A stretch of 17,385 bases of DNA from Anaerolineae bacterium (GTDB taxonomy: Bacteria; Chloroflexota; Anaerolineae; B4-G1): the NCBI GenBank assembly GCA_030612585.1, contig JAUWNP010000089.1, forward strand, positions 1-17,385, written 5' to 3'. Under the pieces are notes generated by a model. The model was not told where the DNA came from. It saw only the letters and a list, made by a program, of their open reading frames with translations, and ran no database searches. Numbering within the stretch: the first letter of the stretch is position 1; every line of letters begins with the position of its first letter. The translations under genes and the position numbers were made by a program. Below are positions 6,997-14,104 of this stretch, in pieces.

Positions 6997-7815
6997 GTGC
7001 TACGTACACGCTTACTCACTGCCGCTATCCTGATCCCGATCATTGTCTACCTCATCTACCTGGGCAGACTGCCATTCCTGGCTCTGGTGGCGCTGCTGCT
7101 GACGGTGGCCGAGATTGAGTTCTGCCATCTGGTAGCCCGTGACGGCTTTCGACCCGTTCTTGTCTTCGGGGTTGGGCTGGTATGGCTCTTCCTGTTGGAT
7201 GCTCAGTTCCCAGCGTTGGGATTGCTGCGGCCTGGCATAGCCCTGATCCTGCTGGGTTCCCTCGCCTGGCAACTGTTTCACCGTCAGGGTTCCCCGGTAG
7301 TTGATTGGTCCCTGACCGTGACGGGGGGCCTGTACCTGGGGCTGTGTGGGGCTTGCCTGATTGGGCTGCGGGGCCTGCAACCCGACGGTCGCTGGTGGAC
7401 GCTAGTTGTCGTACCTGCTATTATGCTCGCAGATAGTGGCGCTTATTGCGTCGGACGGGCGTGGGGGCGGCACAAATTGGCCCCTACACTGAGCCCTGGC
7501 AAGACGTGGGAGGGGTACGTGGCGGGCGTGATCATCGGCGGATTGCTGACGGCGCTTCTAGCCTCGCTCTGCCGCATCGGGGCAGGCGCGGGGACCGCTG
7601 TTAATGAGGTGCACGGCCTGATCCTGGGGTTGCTGATTGCCACCTTCGCCCCGCTGGGCGACCTGGCTATCTCAATGATCAAGCGACAGGTAGGCGTGAA
7701 GGATACTGGTAGCATCATTCCGGGCCACGGCGGTGCCCTGGACCGGGTGGATAGCGTCCTTTGGGCAGCCGTGATCGGTTACTACTACGTACTGTGGTTC
7801 GCGTCCGGTGCGTAG
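6997..7815 (+). CDS. cdsA: Phosphatidate cytidylyltransferase (CDP-diacylglycerol synthase)
   Basis: An integral membrane enzyme that makes CDP-diacylglycerol from CTP and phosphatidic acid for phospholipid synthesis. The 272-residue protein has about eight hydrophobic segments. The conserved SPGKTWEG lies at 166-173. The family signature runs from PLGDLAISMIKRQVGVKD through IPGHGGALDRVDS (about 219-253). The start is a GTG at 6997, with the usual short N-terminus before the first membrane helix. It follows uppS as in the widespread uppS-cdsA pair. The dxr gene that often comes next is absent here. Confidence 0.94.
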   Translation: MLRTRLLTAAILIPIIVYLIYLGRLPFLALVALLLTVAEIEFCHLVARDGFRPVLVFGVGLVWLFLLDAQFPALGLLRPGIALILLGSLAWQLFHRQGSPVVDWSLTVTGGLYLGLCGACLIGLRGLQPDGRWWTLVVVPAIMLADSGAYCVGRAWGRHKLAPTLSPGKTWEGYVAGVIIGGLLTALLASLCRIGAGAGTAVNEVHGLILGLLIATFAPLGDLAISMIKRQVGVKDTGSIIPGHGGALDRVDSVLWAAVIGYYYVLWFASGA

Positions 7816-7840
7816 CGATAAGAGCAAAGGAGCAATACCG

Positions 7841-8248
7841 ATGGACAAAGAGCGATTGGTACGCGACATTTATCATAAGGGTGTTATCTTCTGCAAGCCG
7901 GACACCCCCCTTCAGGAGGTGGTGCGGGTGATGGCTGATACCGAGGTCCATGCCATCATGGTCGCTGATCGCGAGGGGGAGCCGCCGGTGGGTGTGGTGT
8001 CTCACACCGATGCCATTGTCCATTATGGAGAGGATCTGACAGTTATTCAGGCCCACGAAGCGATGACAGCCAACGTCATCAGCATCTCCGAGGGCGCTGC
8101 CGTGGAGGAAGCGGCCGGGAAATTGCTGGAGAGCCACGTTCATCGCCTGCTGGTGGTGGGCGAGGATAGCAAGCCGCTGGGCATCCTTTCGACCACCGAC
8201 ATCATCCGAGAGATGCGCGGCACCCGCTGGGTGTGGTATCTGGATTGA
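7841..8248 (+). CDS. Tandem CBS-domain protein (Bateman module)
   Basis: A 135-residue protein made only of two CBS domains, roughly residues 7-62 and 73-127; the second ends in the typical LGILSTTDIIREM. Such pairs bind adenine nucleotides (AMP, ATP, SAM or c-di-AMP) and act as energy or nucleotide sensors. The ATG at 7841 is chosen because AAAGGAG (7826-7832) lies 8 bases upstream; a longer ORF from 7808 would overlap cdsA and lacks such a site. It lies 21 bases before fbp, so a link with FBPase control is a reasonable guess, not shown by the sequence. Confidence 0.88.
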   Translation: MDKERLVRDIYHKGVIFCKPDTPLQEVVRVMADTEVHAIMVADREGEPPVGVVSHTDAIVHYGEDLTVIQAHEAMTANVISISEGAAVEEAAGKLLESHVHRLLVVGEDSKPLGILSTTDIIREMRGTRWVWYLD

Positions 8249-8269
8249 TGCACGTGGTGAAGGGTTAAG

Positions 8270-9283
8270 ATGGACGAGCAGATAGTCACCATCGAACGGC
8301 ACATCGTTGAACAGCAACGCAGGTACCCGCATGCGACCGGTGTCTTTTCCAGCTTGCTGTACGACGTCGCCCTGGTGGCCAAGATCATCGCGCGTGAGAC
8401 CACGCGTGCCGGCCTGGTCGAGATTCTGGGATTGGCCGGCAGGATGAACGTCCAGGGCGAGCAGCAGATGAAACTGGATGTCTTCGCCAATGAGACGATG
8501 ATCCGGATGAATAGTTACACCGGGCGGCTGGCGGTGATGGCATCGGAAGAGGAGGAGGGCATCATCCCCATTCCGGAAGGATATGACGTCGGTAAGTACG
8601 TGTTGGTTTTTGATCCACTGGACGGTTCGTCGAACGTGGACGTCAACGCGAGTATCGGCACTATCTTCGGCGTCTACCAGCGCAAAAGCCAGCGTGGCCC
8701 CGGTACAGTGGAGGATTGCTTGCAGAGAGGGCGCGACCTCGTTGCTGCCGGCTATATCATCTACGGGTCGAGCACGATGATGGTCTACTCAACTGGTCAG
8801 GGAGTGCATGGCTTCACACTCGATCCCGGCGTGGGCGAGTTCCTACTCTCCCATCCTGACATCTGTGTGCCGGAAAGGGCAAGGTACTACAGCATCAACC
8901 AGGGACACGAGCAGTATTGGAGCGCAGGTGTAAGACGGTTCACCCGTTGGTTGCAGGGGATGGATCAAGAAGACCCGCGCGAGCCGCTTTCGGGCCGCTA
9001 CATCGGCGCACTGGTGGCCGATTTCCATCGCAACTTGTTGGGGGGAGGAATTTACTACTACCCTGCCGACACCGGGAACCCCGGAGGTAAGTTGCGCCTG
9101 GTTTACGAAGCCATCCCGTTGGCCTTCATCATTGAGCAAGCGGGTGGCTATGCCTCGGATGGACACTGCAACATTCTCGATGTGCAGCCCGAAAGTCTGC
9201 ACCAGCGTATCCCGCTCTTCATCGGCAATCGAGAGTTGGTTGAGCAGGCGGAGGAGTTCATCTCCGACTACCGCGACGAATAA
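8270..9283 (+). CDS. fbp: Class I fructose-1,6-bisphosphatase
   Basis: Hydrolyses fructose-1,6-bisphosphate to fructose-6-phosphate, the committed step of gluconeogenesis and part of the Calvin cycle. The 337 residues match class I. Motifs are [13 protein letters not shown] (63-75), the metal-binding EEEE near 93-96, [11 protein letters not shown] (114-124), GYIIYGSST and [20 protein letters not shown]. In the N-terminal region, which carries the AMP site in other class I enzymes, TG at 23-24 is kept but the following Glu appears to be Val25. Allosteric control may therefore differ. AAGGG precedes the ATG. It lies between the CBS protein and rho, probably in one transcript. Confidence 0.95.
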   Translation: MDEQIVTIERHIVEQQRRYPHATGVFSSLLYDVALVAKIIARETTRAGLVEILGLAGRMNVQGEQQMKLDVFANETMIRMNSYTGRLAVMASEEEEGIIPIPEGYDVGKYVLVFDPLDGSSNVDVNASIGTIFGVYQRKSQRGPGTVEDCLQRGRDLVAAGYIIYGSSTMMVYSTGQGVHGFTLDPGVGEFLLSHPDICVPERARYYSINQGHEQYWSAGVRRFTRWLQGMDQEDPREPLSGRYIGALVADFHRNLLGGGIYYYPADTGNPGGKLRLVYEAIPLAFIIEQAGGYASDGHCNILDVQPESLHQRIPLFIGNRELVEQAEEFISDYRDE

Positions 9284-9300
9284 TGAATGGAGAAAGCAGC

Positions 9301-10587
9301 GTGAGCAAAATGGACATTGCAAATTTAGAAACCCAGACACTGGCCGAGTTGCGTGAGTTGGCCAAGGAGTGGGAGATTTCTCGCTATAGCCGGCTCAAGA
9401 AGGAGGACCTTATCCTGCGATTGCTGCAGGCCAAGGCGGAGCGAGAGGGCCTGCAATTCGGCGGCGGCGTGTTGGATATTGCGGATGAAAGTAAGGGCTA
9501 CTTGCGCCGCGATCACTACAAGCCGGGGCGGGAGGACGTCTACGTCTCCCAGTCCCAGATTCGCCGCTTCGGACTGCGCACCGGTGATATGGTGGTCGGG
9601 CAGGTGCGGCCACCGAAGGAGAACGAGAAGTATTTCAGCCTGCTGCGCGTGGAGGCTGTGAACGGGATGGACCCAGAGGCGGCCAAGCAACGACCACAAT
9701 TTGAGTCACTGACGCCCATCTTCCCTGACGAACGTTTCATCCTGGAGACTTCTCCGGGCAATCTGACGACACGACTGTTGAGCATGGTTACGCCGATTGG
9801 GAAGGGCCAACGTGGTCTCATCGTATCCCCGCCCAAGGCCGGCAAGACCACCGTGCTAAAGCACATCGCCAACGGTGTCTCGGCCAACCACCCCGAGGCG
9901 CACTTGATGGTCGCGCTCATCGGCGAGCGGCCCGAAGAGGTTACCGACATGGACCGCTCGGTGGATGCCGAGGTCATCAGTTCGACCTTCGACGAGCCGG
10001 TGCGAAGCCACGCCAAGGTGGCGGAGATGGCGCTGGCGCGGGCCAAGCGGCTGGTGGAGGCCGGACGGGACGTCGTCATTCTCTTAGATAGCATCACCCG
10101 CCTCTCGCGTGCCTACAACCTGGTCGTGCAGCCCAGTGGCCGTACCCTCTCCGGGGGGCTCGACCCGGCGGCGCTCTACCCGCCCAAGCACTTCTTCGGC
10201 GCGGCTCGTAATATTGAGGAGGGCGGGAGCCTGACTATCATCGCCACCTGCATGATTGACACCGGCAGCCGGATGGACGATATGATCTACGAGGAGTTCA
10301 AGGGCACCGGCAACATGGAACTCCACCTGAGCCGCAGGCTGCAGGAGCGGCGTATCTTCCCCGCTTTCGATATCGAGCGCTCTAGCACGCGGCGGGAGGA
10401 ACTGCTGCTCGACGAGGATACGCTGCCGAAGGTATGGCTGATGCGGCAACGCTTCCTGGACTCCCATACATCCGGCTACAGTGTTAGCCAGGCGATGCAG
10501 GAATTACTGCGCGTTCTACGAGGCACTGAGAGTAACGATGAGTTCCTCAACCTGTTCGCCAGAATGGCGGAGATGGAGAGACGTTAG
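9301..10587 (+). CDS. rho: Transcription termination factor Rho
   Basis: The hexameric RNA helicase that ends transcription of untranslated RNA. The 428-residue protein has a Rho N-terminal helical domain ([11 protein letters not shown]...), then the RNA-binding cold-shock-like domain, where the usual GFGFLR element reads SKGYLR. The ATPase core follows, with Walker [10 protein letters not shown] (176-184), Walker B VVILLDS (258-264) and the Q/R-loop region [16 protein letters not shown] and [15 protein letters not shown] at 9289-9292 lies 8 bases before GTG 9301, so I prefer that start. An ATG at 9283 overlapping the fbp stop would add six residues. The stop codon lies inside the first copy of a 25-bp repeat. 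Confidence 0.95.
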   Translation: MSKMDIANLETQTLAELRELAKEWEISRYSRLKKEDLILRLLQAKAEREGLQFGGGVLDIADESKGYLRRDHYKPGREDVYVSQSQIRRFGLRTGDMVVGQVRPPKENEKYFSLLRVEAVNGMDPEAAKQRPQFESLTPIFPDERFILETSPGNLTTRLLSMVTPIGKGQRGLIVSPPKAGKTTVLKHIANGVSANHPEAHLMVALIGERPEEVTDMDRSVDAEVISSTFDEPVRSHAKVAEMALARAKRLVEAGRDVVILLDSITRLSRAYNLVVQPSGRTLSGGLDPAALYPPKHFFGAARNIEEGGSLTIIATCMIDTGSRMDDMIYEEFKGTGNMELHLSRRLQERRIFPAFDIERSSTRREELLLDEDTLPKVWLMRQRFLDSHTSGYSVSQAMQELLRVLRGTESNDEFLNLFARMAEMERR

Positions 10588-10640
10588 TGTAGGACAAGTT
10601 GGCAACTTGTAGTGTAGGACAAGTTGGCAACTTGTCTTAC
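10585..10640. repeat. Two tandem 25-bp copies carrying palindromes between convergent genes
   Basis: Bases 10585-10609 are repeated exactly at 10610-10634. Each copy contains the palindrome ACAAGTTGGCAACTTGT (10594-10610 and 10619-10635). The second can be extended to a 12-bp stem with one G-T pair, spanning about 10614-10640. The first copy includes the rho stop (10585-10587), and the second reaches the stop of the reverse-strand hydrolase (10637-10639). It could act as a two-way terminator, but no T-run follows on either strand. I regard it as a dispersed palindromic repeat that has duplicated. Confidence 0.75.
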
Positions 10641-11392
10641 TTCAGGAACTCCCGCACTGCCCCTATTACCTCCAGCGGTCGCTCCAGCATCACCATATGG
10701 CTCGCATCCTCGACCAGCACCAGTCGTGCGTTGGGGATGTGTTCGGTCAGAAAACGGGCGTACTTGGGCGGGGTGAGTTGGTCTGCTGTGCCTACGATGA
10801 CCAGCGTGGGGTGCTTGATTTCTCCCAATCGCTCCATCACGTCAAAGCGGTTGCAGGCGCTGAAATCGCCGAGCAGTACATCGGGGCCAGTTTCCAGAAG
10901 TGCCTGTCGCCCCAGTTCGGTCAGCGCCGGCTTGGTCTCCGGCGACCAAACGAAGCGGATGATAAGTTCCACGCTTCCCTCGAAATTACTGCGCATTCCA
11001 TCCAGGATAGCGGGAGCCACGCGCAACCGTGCCCCGGTCCCCATCAGCACCAGCCCGGCCACGCGGGTGGGGAAACAAAGTGCCAGTGTCAGGGCGATAG
11101 CGCCGCCCATCGAGTGTCCAACGACAATCGGTTGCTCGATTCCTGCCGTGTTGAGAAACTCGATTATGGCCTGCGCGTAATCTCCGATGGTGTCACATCC
11201 TTGTCCCCTCGAACGCCCGTGGCCAGGCAGGTCGAGCGCGTAAACCGTGGCCCCGTACAGGCGGCGCAGTTCAGCCGGCCAGTGCAGGTGATTTCCTCCG
11301 GCTCCATGTATCAATATCAGCGCGGGGCTGTCTGCCGACTCCCGGCTCACGGTACAAAAGAGTGTTCCTCTAGCAGTTTCCGCGTAAGGCAT
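10637..11392 (-). CDS. Alpha/beta-fold hydrolase
   Basis: A 251-residue serine hydrolase of the alpha/beta fold. The oxyanion-hole segment is HGAGGNHLHW (29-38). The nucleophile elbow GHSMGG gives Ser94. Asp204 in GTADQLTP and His232 in ASHMVMLE complete the triad. The cap region (about 125-185) is helical. There is no signal peptide, so it is cytoplasmic. The fold covers esterases, C-C bond hydrolases, haloperoxidase-like and MenH-like enzymes, and the substrate cannot be told. It lies 40 bases downstream of murE on the same strand and is probably co-transcribed with it. Confidence 0.9.
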   Translation of the reverse strand: MPYAETARGTLFCTVSRESADSPALILIHGAGGNHLHWPAELRRLYGATVYALDLPGHGRSRGQGCDTIGDYAQAIIEFLNTAGIEQPIVVGHSMGGAIALTLALCFPTRVAGLVLMGTGARLRVAPAILDGMRSNFEGSVELIIRFVWSPETKPALTELGRQALLETGPDVLLGDFSACNRFDVMERLGEIKHPTLVIVGTADQLTPPKYARFLTEHIPNARLVLVEDASHMVMLERPLEVIGAVREFLK

Positions 11393-11413
11393 AGTTCAGT
11401 CCATTCGCTTTCC

Positions 11414-11455
11414 AGTCTCTATTCTCTAATCTCTAATCTCCAATCTCCAATCCCT
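11414..11455. repeat. Heptamer tandem array (6 units) at the murE stop
   Basis: Six 7-base units, with AATCTCC at 11435-11441 and 11442-11448 and AATCTCT, AATCCCT, ATTCTCT and AGTCTCT as variants. On the reverse strand it encodes the last residues of MurE and its stop codon (11433-11435), so the native C-terminus has probably been replaced or extended. Confidence 0.7.
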
Positions 11456-13187
11456 GTCTCGCCGTCGGAAGCGTGTCCAGCGTCTCGCCGCGCAACGCCC
11501 GCCGCAGCGCCTCCCGGTCGTCCCAGGGGTACTCGGTCGTGCCGAAGCACATGCTCTGCTCATGCCCCTTGCCGTAGGCGATCACCACGTCGCCCTTCCG
11601 CGCCATCTGGCAGGCGAAGAGCAGTGCCTCTCCCCGGTCGGGCACGCGCCATAGGTCTATCCCCTCCCGTTTGCCCTCCGCCGTGGCTGCGGCGGCGCTC
11701 TCGGCCATGATCTCCTCCAGGCTCTCGGTGCGGGGATCCTCGGCGGTGATGACTACCAGGTCGGCCAGCCGCCCCGCCACGTGTCCCATCATCCCACGCT
11801 TAGCCCGGTCGCGCAACCCCGCACAGCCGAAGGCGACGATCACGCCCCCACTCTCGCCGGTCATCGTGCGCGCCGTTTCTAATGCCCGCTGGAGCGCGTT
11901 GGGTGTGTGGGCGAAGTCTACGATGGCCAGGAAGTCCTGTCCTTCCTCAATCCGCTCCATCCGCCCCGGCACCTCCCGCACCGCTGCTATCCCCTCGGCG
12001 ATGGCCTCCAGCGGCAAGCCCAAGGCCACGCCGACGGCAGCCGCCGCCAGGACGTTGCTCACGTTGAACGCCCCCACCAGCGACGTCTCGATGGGTATCT
12101 CACCGGCTGGGGTGCGCAGGGCCTGTCCTGAGCCCCTCGGCGTCGCTCGGGGTAAACTCCGTCGCAGGGCCTGTCCTGAGCGTAGCCGCAGGGCCTGTCC
12201 TGAGCGTAGTCGAAGGATGAAGCGGGTCCGGTCCGCTCCGAAGCGCACATCGCGGGCGGTCACGTCGCACCGGCCTGGAAGAGCCGGTGCTAGGCTGCGT
12301 CTCCCAGCACCGGCTGTTTCACGGCGGTGCTGGGGTTCCTCCACCGCGTAGACGACTTGCCGGTCAGTGGGGATGGGGCTCAGATAGCGGAACGAATCGT
12401 CGTCCCGGTTGAGAACCGCCACCTTTGGCACACCCACATCTCCAAATCTCAAATCCGGCAATCTTAAATCCTTCCTGAAGGAGTGCGCCAATCCCTCGAA
12501 GAGGCGGGCTTTGGCCTGCTGGTAAGCCGCCAGCGACCCGTGGAAGTCGAGGTGCTCGTGAGTGACGTTCGTCACGGCGGCCACGTCGAAGTCGCAGCCG
12601 GCCACGCGGTGCTGGGCCAACCCGTGGGATGTGACCTCCAGCACGGCGTGGGTGACCCCGGTCTCGACCATGCGGGCCAGGTACGCTTGCACGTCGGGCG
12701 GGTCGGGGGTGGTGGTATGGAGGCCGGTGTCAATCTCCTCCTCGCCGATGCGGGCGTTCAGCGTGCTGACCATCCCGGCGTTGAGCCCGGCGGCGCGCAG
12801 GATGGCGTAGATGAGGTTGACGGTGGTCGTCTTGCCATCGGTGCCGGTGACGCCGATGAGGATCATCTTGCGGGAGGGGAAATCGTGCCAGGCGGCGCAC
12901 AGCCAGCCCCAGGCCTCCCGCGTCTCGGGAACGCGCACGTAGGTGAAGGCCCCCCAGGGCAGGTCGGGCAACTCCTGCGGGGCTCGCTCGCCTACGACGG
13001 CCACCGCACCCTCCGCCACTGCCTGGGCGATGAAACGATGGCCGTCCACGTTGACGCCAGGGATGGCGACGAAGAGATCGCCGGGGCGCACGCGGCGCGA
13101 ATCGACGGCGATGCCATGTATCTCGACGTCGCCGCCAATCCGACCCAGGACGGTGGGTAGTGCGTCAAGTAAGTTATTCAACCTCAT
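11433..13187 (-). CDS. murE: UDP-MurNAc-tripeptide synthetase (Mur ligase E) with repeat-derived insertions
   Basis: Adds the third amino acid of the peptidoglycan stem to UDP-MurNAc-L-Ala-D-Glu, using ATP. The N-terminal domain has the typical VDSRRVRPGDLFVAIPG. The ATP site GVTGTDGKTTT lies at 112-122, TTTPDP and EVTSHGL bind substrate, and K226 in YQQAKARLF fits the carbamylated Lys. The usual DNPR specificity motif reads EDPR (483-486), so meso-DAP, Lys or Orn cannot be decided. At 584 residues it is about 100 longer than normal. The excess lies in three repeat-like blocks (about residues 239-252, 285-306 and 326-358), all read in frame. ATG 13187 is chosen because GGAG lies 8 bases upstream; a GTG at 13205 is the alternative. 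Confidence 0.93.
   Translation of the reverse strand: MRLNNLLDALPTVLGRIGGDVEIHGIAVDSRRVRPGDLFVAIPGVNVDGHRFIAQAVAEGAVAVVGERAPQELPDLPWGAFTYVRVPETREAWGWLCAAWHDFPSRKMILIGVTGTDGKTTTVNLIYAILRAAGLNAGMVSTLNARIGEEEIDTGLHTTTPDPPDVQAYLARMVETGVTHAVLEVTSHGLAQHRVAGCDFDVAAVTNVTHEHLDFHGSLAAYQQAKARLFEGLAHSFRKDLRLPDLRFGDVGVPKVAVLNRDDDSFRYLSPIPTDRQVVYAVEEPQHRRETAGAGRRSLAPALPGRCDVTARDVRFGADRTRFILRLRSGQALRLRSGQALRRSLPRATPRGSGQALRTPAGEIPIETSLVGAFNVSNVLAAAAVGVALGLPLEAIAEGIAAVREVPGRMERIEEGQDFLAIVDFAHTPNALQRALETARTMTGESGGVIVAFGCAGLRDRAKRGMMGHVAGRLADLVVITAEDPRTESLEEIMAESAAAATAEGKREGIDLWRVPDRGEALLFACQMARKGDVVIAYGKGHEQSMCFGTTEYPWDDREALRRALRGETLDTLPTARQGLEIGD
12116..12219. repeat. Dispersed GCAGGGCCTGTCCTGAGC repeats inside murE
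   Basis: This 18-base unit occurs exactly at 12116-12133, 12164-12181 and 12188-12205. The last two are 24 bases apart, which keeps frame and gives the repeated peptide LRSGQA. The third continues into CGTAGTCGAAGG. A related stretch, CCTGAGCGTAGCCGAAGG, occurs outside any gene near 16206-16223. Confidence 0.8.
12267..12334. repeat. Pair of strong hairpins inside murE
   Basis: GCACCGGC (12267-12274) pairs with GCCGGTGC (12283-12290) across an 8-base loop. CCCAGCACC (12303-12311) pairs with GGTGCTGGG (12326-12334). Both share the GCACCGGC-type core, so they look like two copies of one palindromic repeat. They encode residues ~285-306 of MurE, which have no counterpart in ordinary MurE proteins as I remember them. 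Confidence 0.6.
12437..12471. repeat. Heptamer array inside murE
   Basis: Five degenerate 7-base units (CATCTCC, AAATCTC, AAATCCG, GCAATCT, TAAATCC). It encodes LRLPDLRFGD of MurE (about 241-250), just before VPKVAVLNRDD. The unit resembles that of the array at the murE stop. Confidence 0.5.
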
Positions 13188-13195
13188 CTTGCACG

Positions 13196-13199
13196 CTCC
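13196..13199 (-). promoter_or_regulatory. Shine-Dalgarno that sets the murE start
   Basis: Reverse-strand GGAG, 8 bases before ATG 13187. The upstream GTG 13205 has no comparable site. Confidence 0.5.
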
Positions 13200-13220
13200 G
13201 ATCACCTTCTTGTTGAATCT

Positions 13221-13925
13221 CTATTGGATGCCCAAACACTCCCACAGAGCCACCAACAATGGAGCCATTACCAGCGCTGGCAGGAAGTTCGCCACCTTGA
13301 TGCGCTTCACCTCCAACATCAGCAACCCTATCCCCAGCATGACCACCCCGCCAGTTGCTGTCAACTCTGTGATCATGGCTTCCGTCAACAGGCCCTCGAA
13401 AAGTGACGCCCCCAGAGTCAGCGTCCCCTGCACAACCAGCACCGTGATGGCTGCGAACGTCACCCCCATGCCCATCGCTGCTGCAAACGCCAACGAGGAA
13501 AAGCCATCCAACACACTCTTGATCGCCAGCAGTGTGTAGTCGCCCGATAGCCCATCCTGAATGGAACCCAAAACCGTCATCGGGCCGGCACAAAAGACCA
13601 GACTGGCCATCACAAACCCTTTGGTGAATTCGCCCCGTGTCAAGAAAGGGAACCTCTCCGCCTTGCTCTCCAGCCACCTGCCAGCATCGTCCAGCCGCCT
13701 CTGCAACTGCCACCATTCGCCCAAGATACCGCCCACAAGAACGCTGCCCAGCACCAACAGGAAGTTGCTGCTACTCAGCGCCATATCCATCCCTACTGCT
13801 AACACCACCAACCCAATGCCTTGCACCACGATTTCGCGTATGCGTGGTGGCAGTCTCTCGCCCAAAAGAGAGCCCAGACTCCCACCCAGTACCACAGTGA
13901 GGGCGTTAATTAGTGTCCCTGTCAT
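13221..13925 (-). CDS. DUF554 family membrane protein
   Basis: A 234-residue integral membrane protein with about six to seven hydrophobic segments. The glycine-rich start GTLINALTVVLGGSLGSLLGE and the central FCAGPMTVLGSIQDGL followed by KSVLDGFSSLAFA are typical of the DUF554 (YdfK/YqgA) family, whose function is not firmly known; a transport role has been suggested. AAGGA lies 5 to 6 bases before the ATG. It lies 33 bases upstream of murE on the same strand and may be co-transcribed, but nothing in the sequence ties it to wall synthesis. Confidence 0.92.
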   Translation of the reverse strand: MTGTLINALTVVLGGSLGSLLGERLPPRIREIVVQGIGLVVLAVGMDMALSSSNFLLVLGSVLVGGILGEWWQLQRRLDDAGRWLESKAERFPFLTRGEFTKGFVMASLVFCAGPMTVLGSIQDGLSGDYTLLAIKSVLDGFSSLAFAAAMGMGVTFAAITVLVVQGTLTLGASLFEGLLTEAMITELTATGGVVMLGIGLLMLEVKRIKVANFLPALVMAPLLVALWECLGIQ

Positions 13926-13990
13926 ATTTTCCTTGTTGACATTCTCTAAGTCTATCGTGACGTGTTACTCCGCCATTTTGCTACTCAGCC

Positions 13991-14104
13991 TGTCATTGCG
14001 AGGAACGAAGTGACGAAGCAATCTCCACCGTTGCTCACATGTTGAAGGCAGGAGATTGCCACCGCGAGGACTCGTGGCGGTGCTTCGCTACGCTCGCAAT
14101 GACA
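13991..14104. repeat. 114-bp composite inverted repeat (RPE/REP-like) entering a coding region
   Basis: The outer arms are TGTCATTGCGAG (13991-14002) and CTCGCAATGACA (14093-14104). The inner arms are GCAATCTCC (14018-14026) and GGAGATTGC (14051-14059). This is the style of a palindromic repeat that I recall from many bacterial genomes. Its right half encodes the last 23 residues and stop codon of the 2H phosphoesterase-like gene. Confidence 0.8.

Noticed and set aside
7808..7840. Upstream start for the CBS protein
   Set aside because: It would overlap cdsA and has no ribosome-binding site, whereas ATG 7841 has AAAGGAG 8 bases upstream.
10588..10640. Standard intrinsic terminator after rho
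   Set aside because: Strong stems are present but no T-run follows on either strand.
10697..12351. Long forward ORFs opposite the hydrolase and murE
   Set aside because: Both reverse genes carry complete catalytic motifs; the forward frames show none.
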